This document shows, one piece after another, positions 1 through 7,047 of a stretch of 64,000 nt of DNA. Origin of the DNA: Paraburkholderia sp. CNPSo 3272 (lineage in GTDB: Bacteria; Pseudomonadota; Gammaproteobacteria; Burkholderiales; Burkholderiaceae); contig NZ_JAMBPQ010000028.1 of NCBI RefSeq assembly GCF_024206495.1, positions 26,559-90,558 of the forward strand, in the 5' to 3' direction. A model generated the notes under the pieces. That model was not told where the DNA came from. It ran no database searches and saw nothing but the letters and a program-made list of their open reading frames with translations. Position 1 is the stretch's first letter, and every line of letters starts with the position of its first letter. The translations under genes and the position numbers were made by a program.

Positions 1-569
1 TGGTTGGTCGGTTCGTCGAGCAGCAGGATATCGGGCTGCACGACGAGCGCGCGGGCAAGCGCAACGCGCTTTTGCATACCGCCCGAAAGCGCGCCCACGC
101 GGGCGTCGCCTTCGAGGCCGATCTGCGCGAGCGTCGTGGCAACGCGCGTGCGCCAGTTCCAGGCATCGGCATGATCGAGCGACGATTGCAGCGTGTTCAT
201 GCGCGCAAGCAGTGCGTCGTGCTCGGCGCCTTCGGGCGTGTCCGCGAGCTGGTGCGCGACCGTGTCGTAGTCGTCGAGCAGCGCGCGCACGTCGGCAAGT
301 CCCGAGGCGACGGTGTCGAACACCGTGGCGTCGGCGTCGAAGTCGGGCTCCTGCGGCACGTAGACGGTCGAAAGATCCTGCTGGCGCGTGACGAGGCCGT
401 CGTCGGGCCTGGCGAGATCGGCGACGATCGTGAGCAGCGACGACTTGCCTGCGCCGTTGCGGCCGATCAGCCCGACGCGCTCGCCGGCTTCGAGCGAAAA
501 GTCCGCGTGGTCGAGCAGCGCGACGTGGCCGAACGCCAGTTGCGCGTCTGTGATGGTGTAAAGCGACAT
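1..569 (-). CDS. uup: ABC-F family ATPase, Uup-like (5' part only)
   Basis: The gene runs off the left edge; about 189 N-terminal residues are visible. The ATG at 569 gives MSLYTITDAQLAFG. Walker A is GRNGAGKSS near residue 38. The ABC signature LSGGMQKRVALARAL and Walker B ILLLDEPTN lie just before the edge. ABC-F proteins are soluble ATPases with two ATP-binding domains and no membrane part; they act on the ribosome, and Uup is also tied to precise transposon excision and replication intermediates. The opening resembles Uup more than EttA, but the linker and C-terminal domain are outside the window, so the subfamily is inferred. It is transcribed away from the rubredoxin gene. Confidence 0.8.
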   Translation of the reverse strand, partial: MSLYTITDAQLAFGHVALLDHADFSLEAGERVGLIGRNGAGKSSLLTIVADLARPDDGLVTRQQDLSTVYVPQEPDFDADATVFDTVASGLADVRALLDDYDTVAHQLADTPEGAEHDALLARMNTLQSSLDHADAWNWRTRVATTLAQIGLEGDARVGALSGGMQKRVALARALVVQPDILLLDEPTN

Positions 570-622
570 GGATGGAAAGCGATGCGTGCGGTGGACCTGA
601 AGGAGGCATTGTACCGGGCCGC

Positions 623-690
623 GCAGGTCGGGCCGCGGAGGTCGGGCCGCGCAGGTCGGGCCGCGCAGGTCGGGCCGCGCGGGTCGGGCC
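623..690. repeat. Tandem 14-bp repeat, about five copies
   Basis: The unit GCAGGTCGGGCCGC occurs head to tail at 623-636, 637-650 (one change), 651-664, 665-678 and partly at 679-690. It lies 54 bp upstream of the uup-like start codon, in the intergenic space shared with the divergent rubredoxin gene. It contains no credible coding sequence. The near-perfect copies point to recent slippage. It falls in the likely promoter or leader region of the minus-strand gene. Confidence 0.9.
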
Positions 691-829
691 TGCGCGTTTA
701 GCTTTCCGTTAGCGCGGCGGCACGCGAGCCGTTTTCCGGTAACATCGCGGGTCGCCCGCGCCGGCCGCCTTGCAGTCAAAGGGCCGCATGACGGGCCGCG
801 CATCGAATCGACTAGACGAAGGACACGCT

Positions 830-1012
830 GTGAGCGAAGTAATCGAGTACAAGAGCTGGGTCTGCCTGATCTGCGGCTGGATCTACAACGAGGAAGAAGG
901 TCTGCCCGACGAAGGCATCGCCGCCGGCACGCGCTTTGCGGAGATTCCCGACGGCTGGCGCTGCCCGTTGTGCGACGTGGGCAAGGCGGAATTCGCCGTC
1001 GTCGAGTTCTGA
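830..1012 (+). CDS. Rubredoxin
   Basis: A 60-residue one-electron carrier with a single iron held by four cysteines. The two metal knuckles are visible as VCLICGW near residue 11 and CPLCDVGK near residue 44; the second has D where CPxCG is usual. The spacing and the aromatic residues (W, Y, W) are typical of rubredoxins of 52-60 residues. I place the start at GTG 830 because an AAGGA sequence lies at 819-823 and the family begins there; an upstream ATG at 770 would add 20 unrelated residues. It probably passes electrons to an alkane hydroxylase or an oxidative-stress reductase, but no partner is adjacent. It stands alone between the divergent uup-like gene and a tRNA. Confidence 0.93.
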   Translation: MSEVIEYKSWVCLICGWIYNEEEGLPDEGIAAGTRFAEIPDGWRCPLCDVGKAEFAVVEF

Positions 1013-1197
1013 TTGCGACGACTCCCTCGAAGCTGCTGAAGCGTCATTTTCGCGCCCGAACGCGTTTGCTATACTCTTGGCCCTGCGCCACGATATCGCT
1101 CGGACCCGCAAGGCCGATCCGTTTCGCGCGCCGCTCCGCGCCATGACGGGTCACTTGGGAAACATGGCGATCGAACGGAGCCATGCTCGACCTCGCG

Positions 1198-1272
1198 CTC
1201 CCTGTAGTTCAATGGATAGAACAAGTGCCTCCTAAGCGCTAGATGCAGGTTCGATTCCTGCCAGGGGGACCA
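1198..1272 (+). tRNA. tRNA-Arg (anticodon CCU)
   Basis: The cloverleaf folds by eye. The acceptor stem is 1198-1204 with 1262-1268 (one U-G pair). The D arm is GTTC/GAAC. The anticodon stem is AGTGC/GCGCT with loop CTCCTAA, giving anticodon CCU. The T arm is GCAGG-TTCGATT-CCTGC. The discriminator A is at 1269 and CCA is encoded at 1270-1272. It reads the AGG codon. tRNA genes are common integration sites, but no integrase or att duplication is visible nearby. Confidence 0.95.
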
Positions 1273-1386
1273 GCCGCTCGAGCACCCGAGCCGCGTACGC
1301 CGGCCGCGAAGGCCGCAACCGGTCCGCAGATCCCCGTCCCGTCCCTTTCGCGCACTCGCGCACCCTCTTTGCCCAGCAGGTTTTCC

Positions 1387-1659
1387 ATGGACATCAACAA
1401 GCAAATCGCCGCCCTCACCGCCTCCGAACTGCAGACGGCAGGAGCGAGCCAGGCCACTGCCATCGCCGTGAGCGTGCTGCTGCGCCACCTCGATTCGCCC
1501 GAACTCGCCCGCCAGTTGGGCGCGGCGTTCGAGAACCACCAGGCCGTGATGCTGCAGACGCCCTGGCCCGAGCAGATGCTCAATTCGTTCGAGGCAACGC
1601 GGCGTTTCTTCGAAAGCGCGGCCCAAGTGCAAGGCGCGACGCCGCCGGCTGGCGAATAA
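1387..1659 (+). CDS. Small conserved-looking protein of unknown function
   Basis: A 90-residue protein starting MDINKQIAALTASELQ, predicted to be almost all alpha-helical and soluble, with no signal peptide or membrane segment. I do not recognise the family. The ATG at 1387 is chosen because the frame upstream of it runs back into the tRNA gene and its translation looks non-coding, and because a weak AGCAGG lies just before it. Codon use matches the neighbours. It sits 115 bp after the tRNA and 83 bp before another small gene, from which an A/T-rich promoter-like stretch separates it. Confidence 0.6.
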   Translation: MDINKQIAALTASELQTAGASQATAIAVSVLLRHLDSPELARQLGAAFENHQAVMLQTPWPEQMLNSFEATRRFFESAAQVQGATPPAGE

Positions 1660-1670
1660 ATGGAATCCGC

Positions 1671-1740
1671 CCCGTTAATTAGGGGTAATTACCGAGTTAA
1701 ATATCCCTAAAGTAGGGAAAAATAGTGCCGTAAAGGCCTT
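1671..1740 (+). promoter_or_regulatory. A/T-rich intergenic block with palindromes
   Basis: This stretch is far richer in A/T than its surroundings. It holds GGTAATTACC, a perfect 10-bp palindrome at 1684-1693, and an inverted repeat TCCCTA-AAG-TAGGGA at 1704-1718. TAGGG also occurs at 1680-1684, 33 bp from the copy at 1713-1717, about three helical turns. The layout suggests a promoter with protein-binding sites for the gene at 1742. The regulator is unknown and no clear -35/-10 pair stands out. Confidence 0.45.
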
Positions 1741-1741
1741 C

Positions 1742-2041
1742 ATGGACTCCACGCGTCCCCTCCCCGCCGGTCATATGATGTCGACCCTCATCGATCAGGA
1801 TATCGCGCACATTCGCCGCGTGATGCCGCTGTCACTCGCCGGCGACTTCGGCGGGCCGATTCTCCCCGCGCTCTACTGGCGCCAGCGCCTGCACCGTCTG
1901 CTCGATACCGGCCACGTGAACAAGGGCCAGCTGTGTGAAATCGACAGCCTGCTGCTGATCCTCGACCTGCACGAACTAAACGTCGCCTCGGCCTCCGCAG
2001 CCCTGGCGAAGCAGGCAAACGCCGGCCCGCAACACTCCTGA
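1742..2041 (+). CDS. Hypothetical protein, 99 aa
   Basis: A soluble, mostly helical protein without signal peptide or membrane segments. The C-terminal half (LCEIDSLLLILDLHELNVASA) suggests amphipathic helices that could pack with a partner. The start at 1742 has an AAAGG six bases upstream; the in-frame ATGs at 1775 and 1778 are alternatives but lack a ribosome binding site. I do not recognise the family. The A/T-rich palindromic block immediately upstream suggests it has its own regulated promoter. The next gene, dcm, begins 137 bp downstream. Confidence 0.55.
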   Translation: MDSTRPLPAGHMMSTLIDQDIAHIRRVMPLSLAGDFGGPILPALYWRQRLHRLLDTGHVNKGQLCEIDSLLLILDLHELNVASASAALAKQANAGPQHS

Positions 2042-2178
2042 CTTCCCCCTGAATTCAACGCTCGCGCGTGCAGGCATTCGCCTGCGCGACGCACGTCCGC
2101 GTGTCACGTCGGGAATTCCTGGTGCCGCGGGTCGACCATCGGTCATAATGTCCGCAAAAATACCCTAACGAGGACTCC

Positions 2179-3525
2179 GTGCTCACGGCCGAACCGAGAG
2201 ACCTGCTCCAGCAGGCACGCAAGCGTTTCACGCAACAGCAGATCGCCACCCACGTCGGCCGCGACGTGAAGACCGTGCGGCGTTGGGAAAAAGGCGAGAC
2301 GCCCTGCCCCGCGATGCTCGAAGCCGCACTGCGGGAGTTGCTGCAAGGCGGCGCACACGCCCGTGGCGCAGCGGCGCGCTTTCGCTTCATCGACCTGTTC
2401 GCAGGCATCGGCGGCATCCGCAAGGGGTTCGAGGCCCACGGCGGCGAGTGCGTCTTCACGAGCGAATGGAATCCGTTCTCGCGCAAGACCTATCTGGAAA
2501 ACTACGGCGAGGATCATCCGTTCATCGGCGACATTACGGCCGTGGACGCCGCCGACGTGCCCGATCACGACGTCCTGCTCGCGGGCTTTCCGTGCCAGCC
2601 GTTCTCGATCGCCGGCGTGAGCAAGAAGAACGCGCTTGGCCGTCCGCACGGCTTTGCCTGCACGACGCAGGGCACGCTGTTCTTCGACGTCGCGCGCATC
2701 ATCGCCGAGAAGCGGCCCGCCGCCTTCCTGCTCGAGAACGTGAAGAACCTGGTCTCGCACGACCGCGGCCGCACGTTCGACGTGATCCTCCAGGTGCTGC
2801 GCGACGAGCTCGGCTATGACGTGCACTACCGCGTGATCGATGGAAGCCATTTCACGCCGCAGCATCGCGAACGCATCATCATCGTCGGTTTTCGCGAGCC
2901 GGCGGCGTTCTCGTGGGACGCGCTCGCGCTGCCGGAAGAAGGCCCGCGGCTCGCCTCGATCCTGCACCGCACCGACGGCTGCGAGCCGCTCCTGCCGTGG
3001 GACGGCGAGCGCTTTTTCGATCACGGCGCGCGCCGCGTGCAGCCGAAGTACACGCTCACGCCAGGGCTCTGGACCTATCTGCAGCAATACGCCGAGAAGC
3101 ACCGCGCGGCCGGCAACGGCTTCGGCTACGGCCTCGCGTTTGCCGACAGCGTCACGCGCACGCTTTCTGCGCGCTATCACAAGGACGGCTCGGAGATCCT
3201 CGTCTATCAAGGCGAAGGATTGCGCCCGCGCCGCCTCACGCCGCGCGAGTGCGCGCGGCTGATGGGCCTGCCCGACACGTTCCGCATTCCGGTGAGCGAC
3301 ACCCAGGCGTACCGCCAGTTCGGCAACAGCGTGGTGATGCCGGTAATGCGCGAAGTCGCGCGCACGATGATGCCGCATCTCGATGCGTTGCTGGCCACAC
3401 AGCCCGCAGCACCCCGTGCGCACGCGACGACCCTTCCCCCGGTTGCGCACACAACGCAAACCACGCGCACCACGCGAACCAGGCGCGCCACGGCTGCGGC
3501 GACGGCCACGGCGGGAGACCGCTGA
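2179..3525 (+). CDS. dcm: DNA cytosine-5 methyltransferase, Dcm type
   Basis: A 448-residue SAM-dependent C5-cytosine methylase. Residues 10-55 form a helix-turn-helix-like N-terminal segment (QQQIATHVGRDVKTVRRWEKG). Motif I is IDLFAGIGGIRKGFE near 71. The catalytic PCQ loop GFPCQPFSIAG has nucleophile Cys139. Motif VI is ENVKNL, motif VIII QHRERI and motif X QFGNSVV. The stretches GTLFFDVARIIAEKRPA and RTLSARYHKDGSEIL closely follow E. coli Dcm, so CCWGG is the likely target; that is inference. The start is GTG 2179 with AGGA upstream. It is followed 40 bp later by vsr. No cognate restriction enzyme gene is present. The extreme C-terminus (about 405-448) is Thr/Arg/Ala-rich low complexity. 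Confidence 0.95.
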   Translation: MLTAEPRDLLQQARKRFTQQQIATHVGRDVKTVRRWEKGETPCPAMLEAALRELLQGGAHARGAAARFRFIDLFAGIGGIRKGFEAHGGECVFTSEWNPFSRKTYLENYGEDHPFIGDITAVDAADVPDHDVLLAGFPCQPFSIAGVSKKNALGRPHGFACTTQGTLFFDVARIIAEKRPAAFLLENVKNLVSHDRGRTFDVILQVLRDELGYDVHYRVIDGSHFTPQHRERIIIVGFREPAAFSWDALALPEEGPRLASILHRTDGCEPLLPWDGERFFDHGARRVQPKYTLTPGLWTYLQQYAEKHRAAGNGFGYGLAFADSVTRTLSARYHKDGSEILVYQGEGLRPRRLTPRECARLMGLPDTFRIPVSDTQAYRQFGNSVVMPVMREVARTMMPHLDALLATQPAAPRAHATTLPPVAHTTQTTRTTRTRRATAAATATAGDR

Positions 3526-3565
3526 CCGGCTCGCGCCGCGGCCAACCGAAGCGAGGCGACAGACG

Positions 3566-4015
3566 ATGGTGGACGTCGTCGATACCGCGACCCGCAGCCG
3601 GATGATGTCCGGCATACGCGGACGCCACACGAAGCCCGAGAAGCTGATCCGCAGTCTGCTGCACCGGCGCGGCTTCCGCTTTCGCCTGAACGTGCGCGAG
3701 CTGCCCGGCCGGCCCGACATCGTGCTGCCGCGCCGGCGCGCCGTGGTGTTCGTGCACGGCTGCTTCTGGCACGGCCACAACTGCGCGCTCTTCAAGTGGC
3801 CGCAAACACGCCCCGAGTTCTGGCGCGAGAAGATCGCGCGCAACCGTCTGAACGACGCCAAAGCGCTCGCCGCGCTCGCGGCCCAGGGCTGGCGCGTGGC
3901 GGTGATCTGGGAATGCGCTTTGCGTGGCGCGCAGCACGATCCGCAAGCGGTCGTCGAGCGGCTGGCCGGGTGGCTCGAAGACGAGTCGTCCACCTGGTTC
4001 GAGGCGCGCTCGTAA
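3566..4015 (+). CDS. vsr: Very short patch repair endonuclease Vsr
   Basis: A 149-residue endonuclease that nicks 5' of the T in T:G mismatches produced when Dcm-made 5-methylcytosine deaminates. The family signature is clear: TRSRMMSGIRGRHTKPE near the start, then LPGRPDIVLPRRRAVVFVHG with the catalytic Asp and a His, then CFWHGHNC with zinc-ligand His/Cys residues. The length matches E. coli Vsr (156). ATG 3566 is preceded by GAGGCGAC and gives the expected N-terminus. It lies 40 bp behind dcm on the same strand, the usual dcm-vsr order, so methylation and repair are co-expressed. Confidence 0.95.
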   Translation: MVDVVDTATRSRMMSGIRGRHTKPEKLIRSLLHRRGFRFRLNVRELPGRPDIVLPRRRAVVFVHGCFWHGHNCALFKWPQTRPEFWREKIARNRLNDAKALAALAAQGWRVAVIWECALRGAQHDPQAVVERLAGWLEDESSTWFEARS

Positions 4016-4201
4016 CACGCCCTCGCGAGGTATCACGCGAAGCGTGAGCGCAAGCCGATGCGCCGCGCATCTAACGCTGCGAAGCTGGCCCTGCCTGTAG
4101 AGCCCGCGGTGATAAACTCGATCGACCGGCTGCGCAGCCGCCTTCACGCGTCACACGTGCTGGCGCAACCGTCCCACGATCCCAAGCGAAGGAGACACCC
4201 G

Positions 4202-4705
4202 ATGGCTGATTTCCGACTTTGGTCCGATGACTTTCCCAGCAACGGTTTCTTGCCGAAGGCGCAGGAGTTCGACGACCGGGCCTTCGGTGTCGACGGCGAC
4301 AACGTCTCGCCCGCGCTGCAATGGGACGAACCGCCCGCCGACACGCAGAGCTTCGCGCTCACCGTCTACGATCCGGACGCGCCCACGGGCAGCGGCTTCT
4401 GGCACTGGGTCGTGGTGAACATTCCGCCCGACGTGCGCTCGCTCGCCCGCAACGCCGGCAAGGCCGACGGCAGCCTGCTCCCACAGGGCGCTGTGCAGGT
4501 GCGCAACGACTACGGCACGGTCGGCTTCGGCGGCGCGGCGCCCCCGCGCGGCGACAAACCCCATCGCTACATCTTCCGCGTGCATGCGCTCAAGGCGGCG
4601 CAACTGCCCGTCACGCCGGAGACGACGAACGCGGTGGCGCGTTTCATGACGCATCTGAACGAGGTGGATTCGACCACCTACGTCGGGCTCTATGAACTGA
4701 AATAA
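4202..4705 (+). CDS. YbhB/YbcL family PEBP-like protein
   Basis: A 167-residue member of the phosphatidylethanolamine-binding protein/Raf kinase inhibitor-like family. Visible motifs are DNVSPALQWDEPP, the ligand-pocket stretch YDPDAPTGSGFWHWVVVNIP, and GGAAPPRGDKPHRYIFRVHAL. The bacterial role is not established; binding of small anionic ligands is the usual suggestion. There is no signal peptide, so it is cytoplasmic. The start is well supported by AAGGAG at 4189-4194, seven bases before ATG 4202. Between vsr and this gene lie two small hairpins, CCTCGCGAGG and TCACGC-GAA-GCGTGA (4033-4047), with no T-tract. Confidence 0.92.
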   Translation: MADFRLWSDDFPSNGFLPKAQEFDDRAFGVDGDNVSPALQWDEPPADTQSFALTVYDPDAPTGSGFWHWVVVNIPPDVRSLARNAGKADGSLLPQGAVQVRNDYGTVGFGGAAPPRGDKPHRYIFRVHALKAAQLPVTPETTNAVARFMTHLNEVDSTTYVGLYELK

Positions 4706-4776
4706 GCCGCCAGAGAACACCCGAAAACAACATCCAGCCGGCGGCGCACGTCCATCGCGCGCCGCCTCTCCCGTCA

Positions 4777-6183
4777 ATGCCCACGCTTTCCGAACTCCCC
4801 GCCGATTCCACCGCCGACATCGAAAACGGCCTGCCCTTCCCGCAGCGTTACTACGCGATCCTCGTGGTCGCGCTCGGCATCACACTCGCCGTGCTAGACG
4901 GCGCAATCGCCAACGTCGCGTTGCCGACCATCGCGCGGCACCTTCACGCGAGCGCGGCAAGCTCTATCTGGATCGTCAACGCGTATCAGCTTTCGGTGAC
5001 CATCTCGCTCCTGCCGCTCGCCTCGCTCGGCGACCGCATCGGCTACAGGCGCGTGTATCTGGCCGGCATGGTGCTGTTCACCGTCGCATCGCTCGGCTGC
5101 GCACTGGCAACCACGCTGCCGGAACTCGCCCTCGCACGCATGGTGCAGGGCTTCGGCGGCGCGGGGATCATGAGCGTGAACACCGCGCTCGTACGCATGA
5201 TCTATCCGCGCGCGCAGCTCGGTCGCGGCGTGGCCATCAACGCGATGGTCGTCGCGATCGCCTCGGCGGTCGGGCCGACGCTCGCCTCGGGCGTGCTCGC
5301 CATCGCGACGTGGCCCTGGCTCTTTGCGATCAACGTGCCGATCGGCATCGCCGCGCTCGTGCTGGGCCTGCGCGCGCTGCCCGTGAACGAGCGCCACCCG
5401 GCACCGTATGACTATTTGAGCGCAGTGCTCAACGCCATCGTGTTCGGCCTCCTGATCTTCGCCGTCGACGGCCTCGGCCACGGCGAGAGCAATCGCCTCG
5501 TGGCGCTCGAATTCGTGGTGGCGATCGTGATCGGCTGGTTCTTCGTGCGCCGCCAGCTCACGCAGGCCGCGCCGCTGTTGCCCGTCGATCTGCTCGCGAA
5601 CCCGGTGTTCGCGCTGTCGATCAGCACCTCGGTCTGCTCGTTCTGCGCGCAGATGCTCGCCTTCGTCGCACTGCCCTTCATGCTGCAGGAGACCTTCGGT
5701 TTCTCGCAGGTCGACACGGGCCTCCTCATGACGCCCTGGCCGCTCGTCATCGTCGGCGCCGCGCCGCTCTCGGGCGCGCTCTCCGACCGCTATCCGGCGG
5801 GCATGCTGGGCGGCATCGGACTCGCGCTCTTCGCGCTCGGCCTGCTCTCGCTCGCCACGCTCGGCGCGCATCCCGGCGTCTTCGATATCTGCTGGCGCAT
5901 GGCGTTGTGCGGCGCGGGCTTCGGCGTGTTCCAGTCGCCCAACAACCGGCAGATCCTCTCCTCCGCGCCGCGCGAGCGCAGCGGCGGCGCGAGCGGCATG
6001 CTCGGCACCGCGCGCCTCACTGGGCAGACGCTCGGCGCGGCGCTCGTGGCGCTGATCTTGGGCGTTGCACCGCAACACGGACCGACCGCCGCGCTCTACG
6101 TGGCGACGGCCTTCGCCGCCGTCGCGGCAGTGGTCAGCCTGCTGCGCCTGATGCCGGGCACAGCGGCGCACACGCCGGGCTAA
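4777..6183 (+). CDS. MFS efflux transporter, DHA2 (EmrB/QacA-like)
   Basis: A 468-residue inner-membrane drug:proton antiporter of the major facilitator superfamily. About 14 hydrophobic segments run from residue 28 to 460. TM1 carries the DHA2 signature LAVLDGAIANVALPTIARHL, and loop 2-3 carries GDRIGYRRVYLAG. Motif C-like glycines occur in TM5 (AVGPTLASG). The substrate cannot be told from sequence. There is no HlyD-type adaptor or outer-membrane partner next to it, so it probably acts alone. It follows the PEBP-like gene by 71 bp. Downstream, CCTGCGCGCGCAGG near 6198-6211 is a palindrome without a T-tract. Confidence 0.9.
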   Translation: MPTLSELPADSTADIENGLPFPQRYYAILVVALGITLAVLDGAIANVALPTIARHLHASAASSIWIVNAYQLSVTISLLPLASLGDRIGYRRVYLAGMVLFTVASLGCALATTLPELALARMVQGFGGAGIMSVNTALVRMIYPRAQLGRGVAINAMVVAIASAVGPTLASGVLAIATWPWLFAINVPIGIAALVLGLRALPVNERHPAPYDYLSAVLNAIVFGLLIFAVDGLGHGESNRLVALEFVVAIVIGWFFVRRQLTQAAPLLPVDLLANPVFALSISTSVCSFCAQMLAFVALPFMLQETFGFSQVDTGLLMTPWPLVIVGAAPLSGALSDRYPAGMLGGIGLALFALGLLSLATLGAHPGVFDICWRMALCGAGFGVFQSPNNRQILSSAPRERSGGASGMLGTARLTGQTLGAALVALILGVAPQHGPTAALYVATAFAAVAAVVSLLRLMPGTAAHTPG

Positions 6184-6293
6184 GCGCGGCCTAACCCTGC
6201 GCGCGCGCAGGCACTAACATGGATTCAGGGCGAGCCGCATTCGCGGCCGCGCCCGGCGAGTCAACCTGCCGGATCCGGCAAAGGGGGCTTCCC

Positions 6294-6905
6294 ATGTCAC
6301 TGATCGTCGCTGGTCGGTTCACGACCTTTCCCGCCGCCGAAGCCGCCGCCGAAAAGCTCTATGCGGGCGGCTTTCTCGAAGAAGACGTCAATCTGTTCTT
6401 CGTCAATCCGCGCGGCCAGCATGCGCGCCACGGCGTCCAGGGGACGGCCATGGGCGCGCCGCCCACGGTCGCCGCAATCCATTCGCATCACACCCGCAAT
6501 ATCATCGCGGGCGCCGTGGCGGGCGCCGTGGTGGGCGTGGTGATTTTCAGCGCGTTCTCGGCAGCGCTGCCTTCAGTCGTGATCGCGGCCGGCGTGGGCG
6601 CCTGGATCGGGGCGCGCATCGGCGCGAGCGTGGGGGCGAAAGCGGCTGCGCAGCAGATGTCGGCCCACTACGAGAGGGTGCATCGCGAGATGCGCAGCGA
6701 CGGCGTGCTGCTCTCGGTGCACGTCTGCTACGAGAACCAGGATCTCGCCGCGCAGTTGCTGCGCGACGGGGGCGCAGCCGATATCGAGTGCGCGTCGGGC
6801 CAATGGCACAACGGACACTGGGCCGATTTCGATCCGACCCGTCCGCCGATGCCGTTCGCCGCGCCGCCCGTCAGCGAGCCTGAGCGGGCGCCTCGCGCCG
6901 CGTAA
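6294..6905 (+). CDS. Glycine-zipper protein of unknown function, 203 aa
   Basis: The ATG at 6294 follows AAAGGGGG. Residues 1-40 form an alpha/beta segment like the heat-induced stress protein YflT and general-stress domains (FTTFPAAEAAAEKLYAGGF). Residues about 70-120 are a Gly/Ala-rich stretch (AGAVAGAVVGVVIF, then GVGAWIGARIGASVGAKAA) typical of glycine-zipper membrane insertion. A second soluble part follows, ending in a Pro-rich tail. It may be a membrane-associated stress protein; the function is unknown. It appears monocistronic and converges with otsA. Confidence 0.75.
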   Translation: MSLIVAGRFTTFPAAEAAAEKLYAGGFLEEDVNLFFVNPRGQHARHGVQGTAMGAPPTVAAIHSHHTRNIIAGAVAGAVVGVVIFSAFSAALPSVVIAAGVGAWIGARIGASVGAKAAAQQMSAHYERVHREMRSDGVLLSVHVCYENQDLAAQLLRDGGAADIECASGQWHNGHWADFDPTRPPMPFAAPPVSEPERAPRAA

Positions 6906-6940
6906 AGTCGGGTAACGCCGCGTATCGATAACGCGGACGC

Positions 6941-6970
6941 AAAAAACGCGGCGGCCCGAAGGCCGCCGCG
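6941..6970 (-). terminator. Rho-independent terminator for otsA
   Basis: A perfect 10-bp stem at 6947-6956 and 6961-6970 with loop CGAA. On the minus strand it is followed by six T (6946-6941). It lies 78 bp past the otsA stop. Confidence 0.85.
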
Positions 6971-7047
6971 CGGATCCATTTGCGTCGAGAGTGCGCTAGT
7001 TGGCCAGGGGCGGCACGCACGCCGCTTCGCCCCTCACCGATGCCTGA

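Noticed and set aside
1198..1272. tRNA-Arg as an integration site for an island
   Set aside because: No integrase, no partial tRNA duplication and no change in base composition on either side.
2143..3993. 616-codon minus-strand frame across dcm and vsr
   Set aside because: It is the mirror of the codon bias of dcm and vsr, both recognised proteins; it has no known motif and no ribosome binding site.
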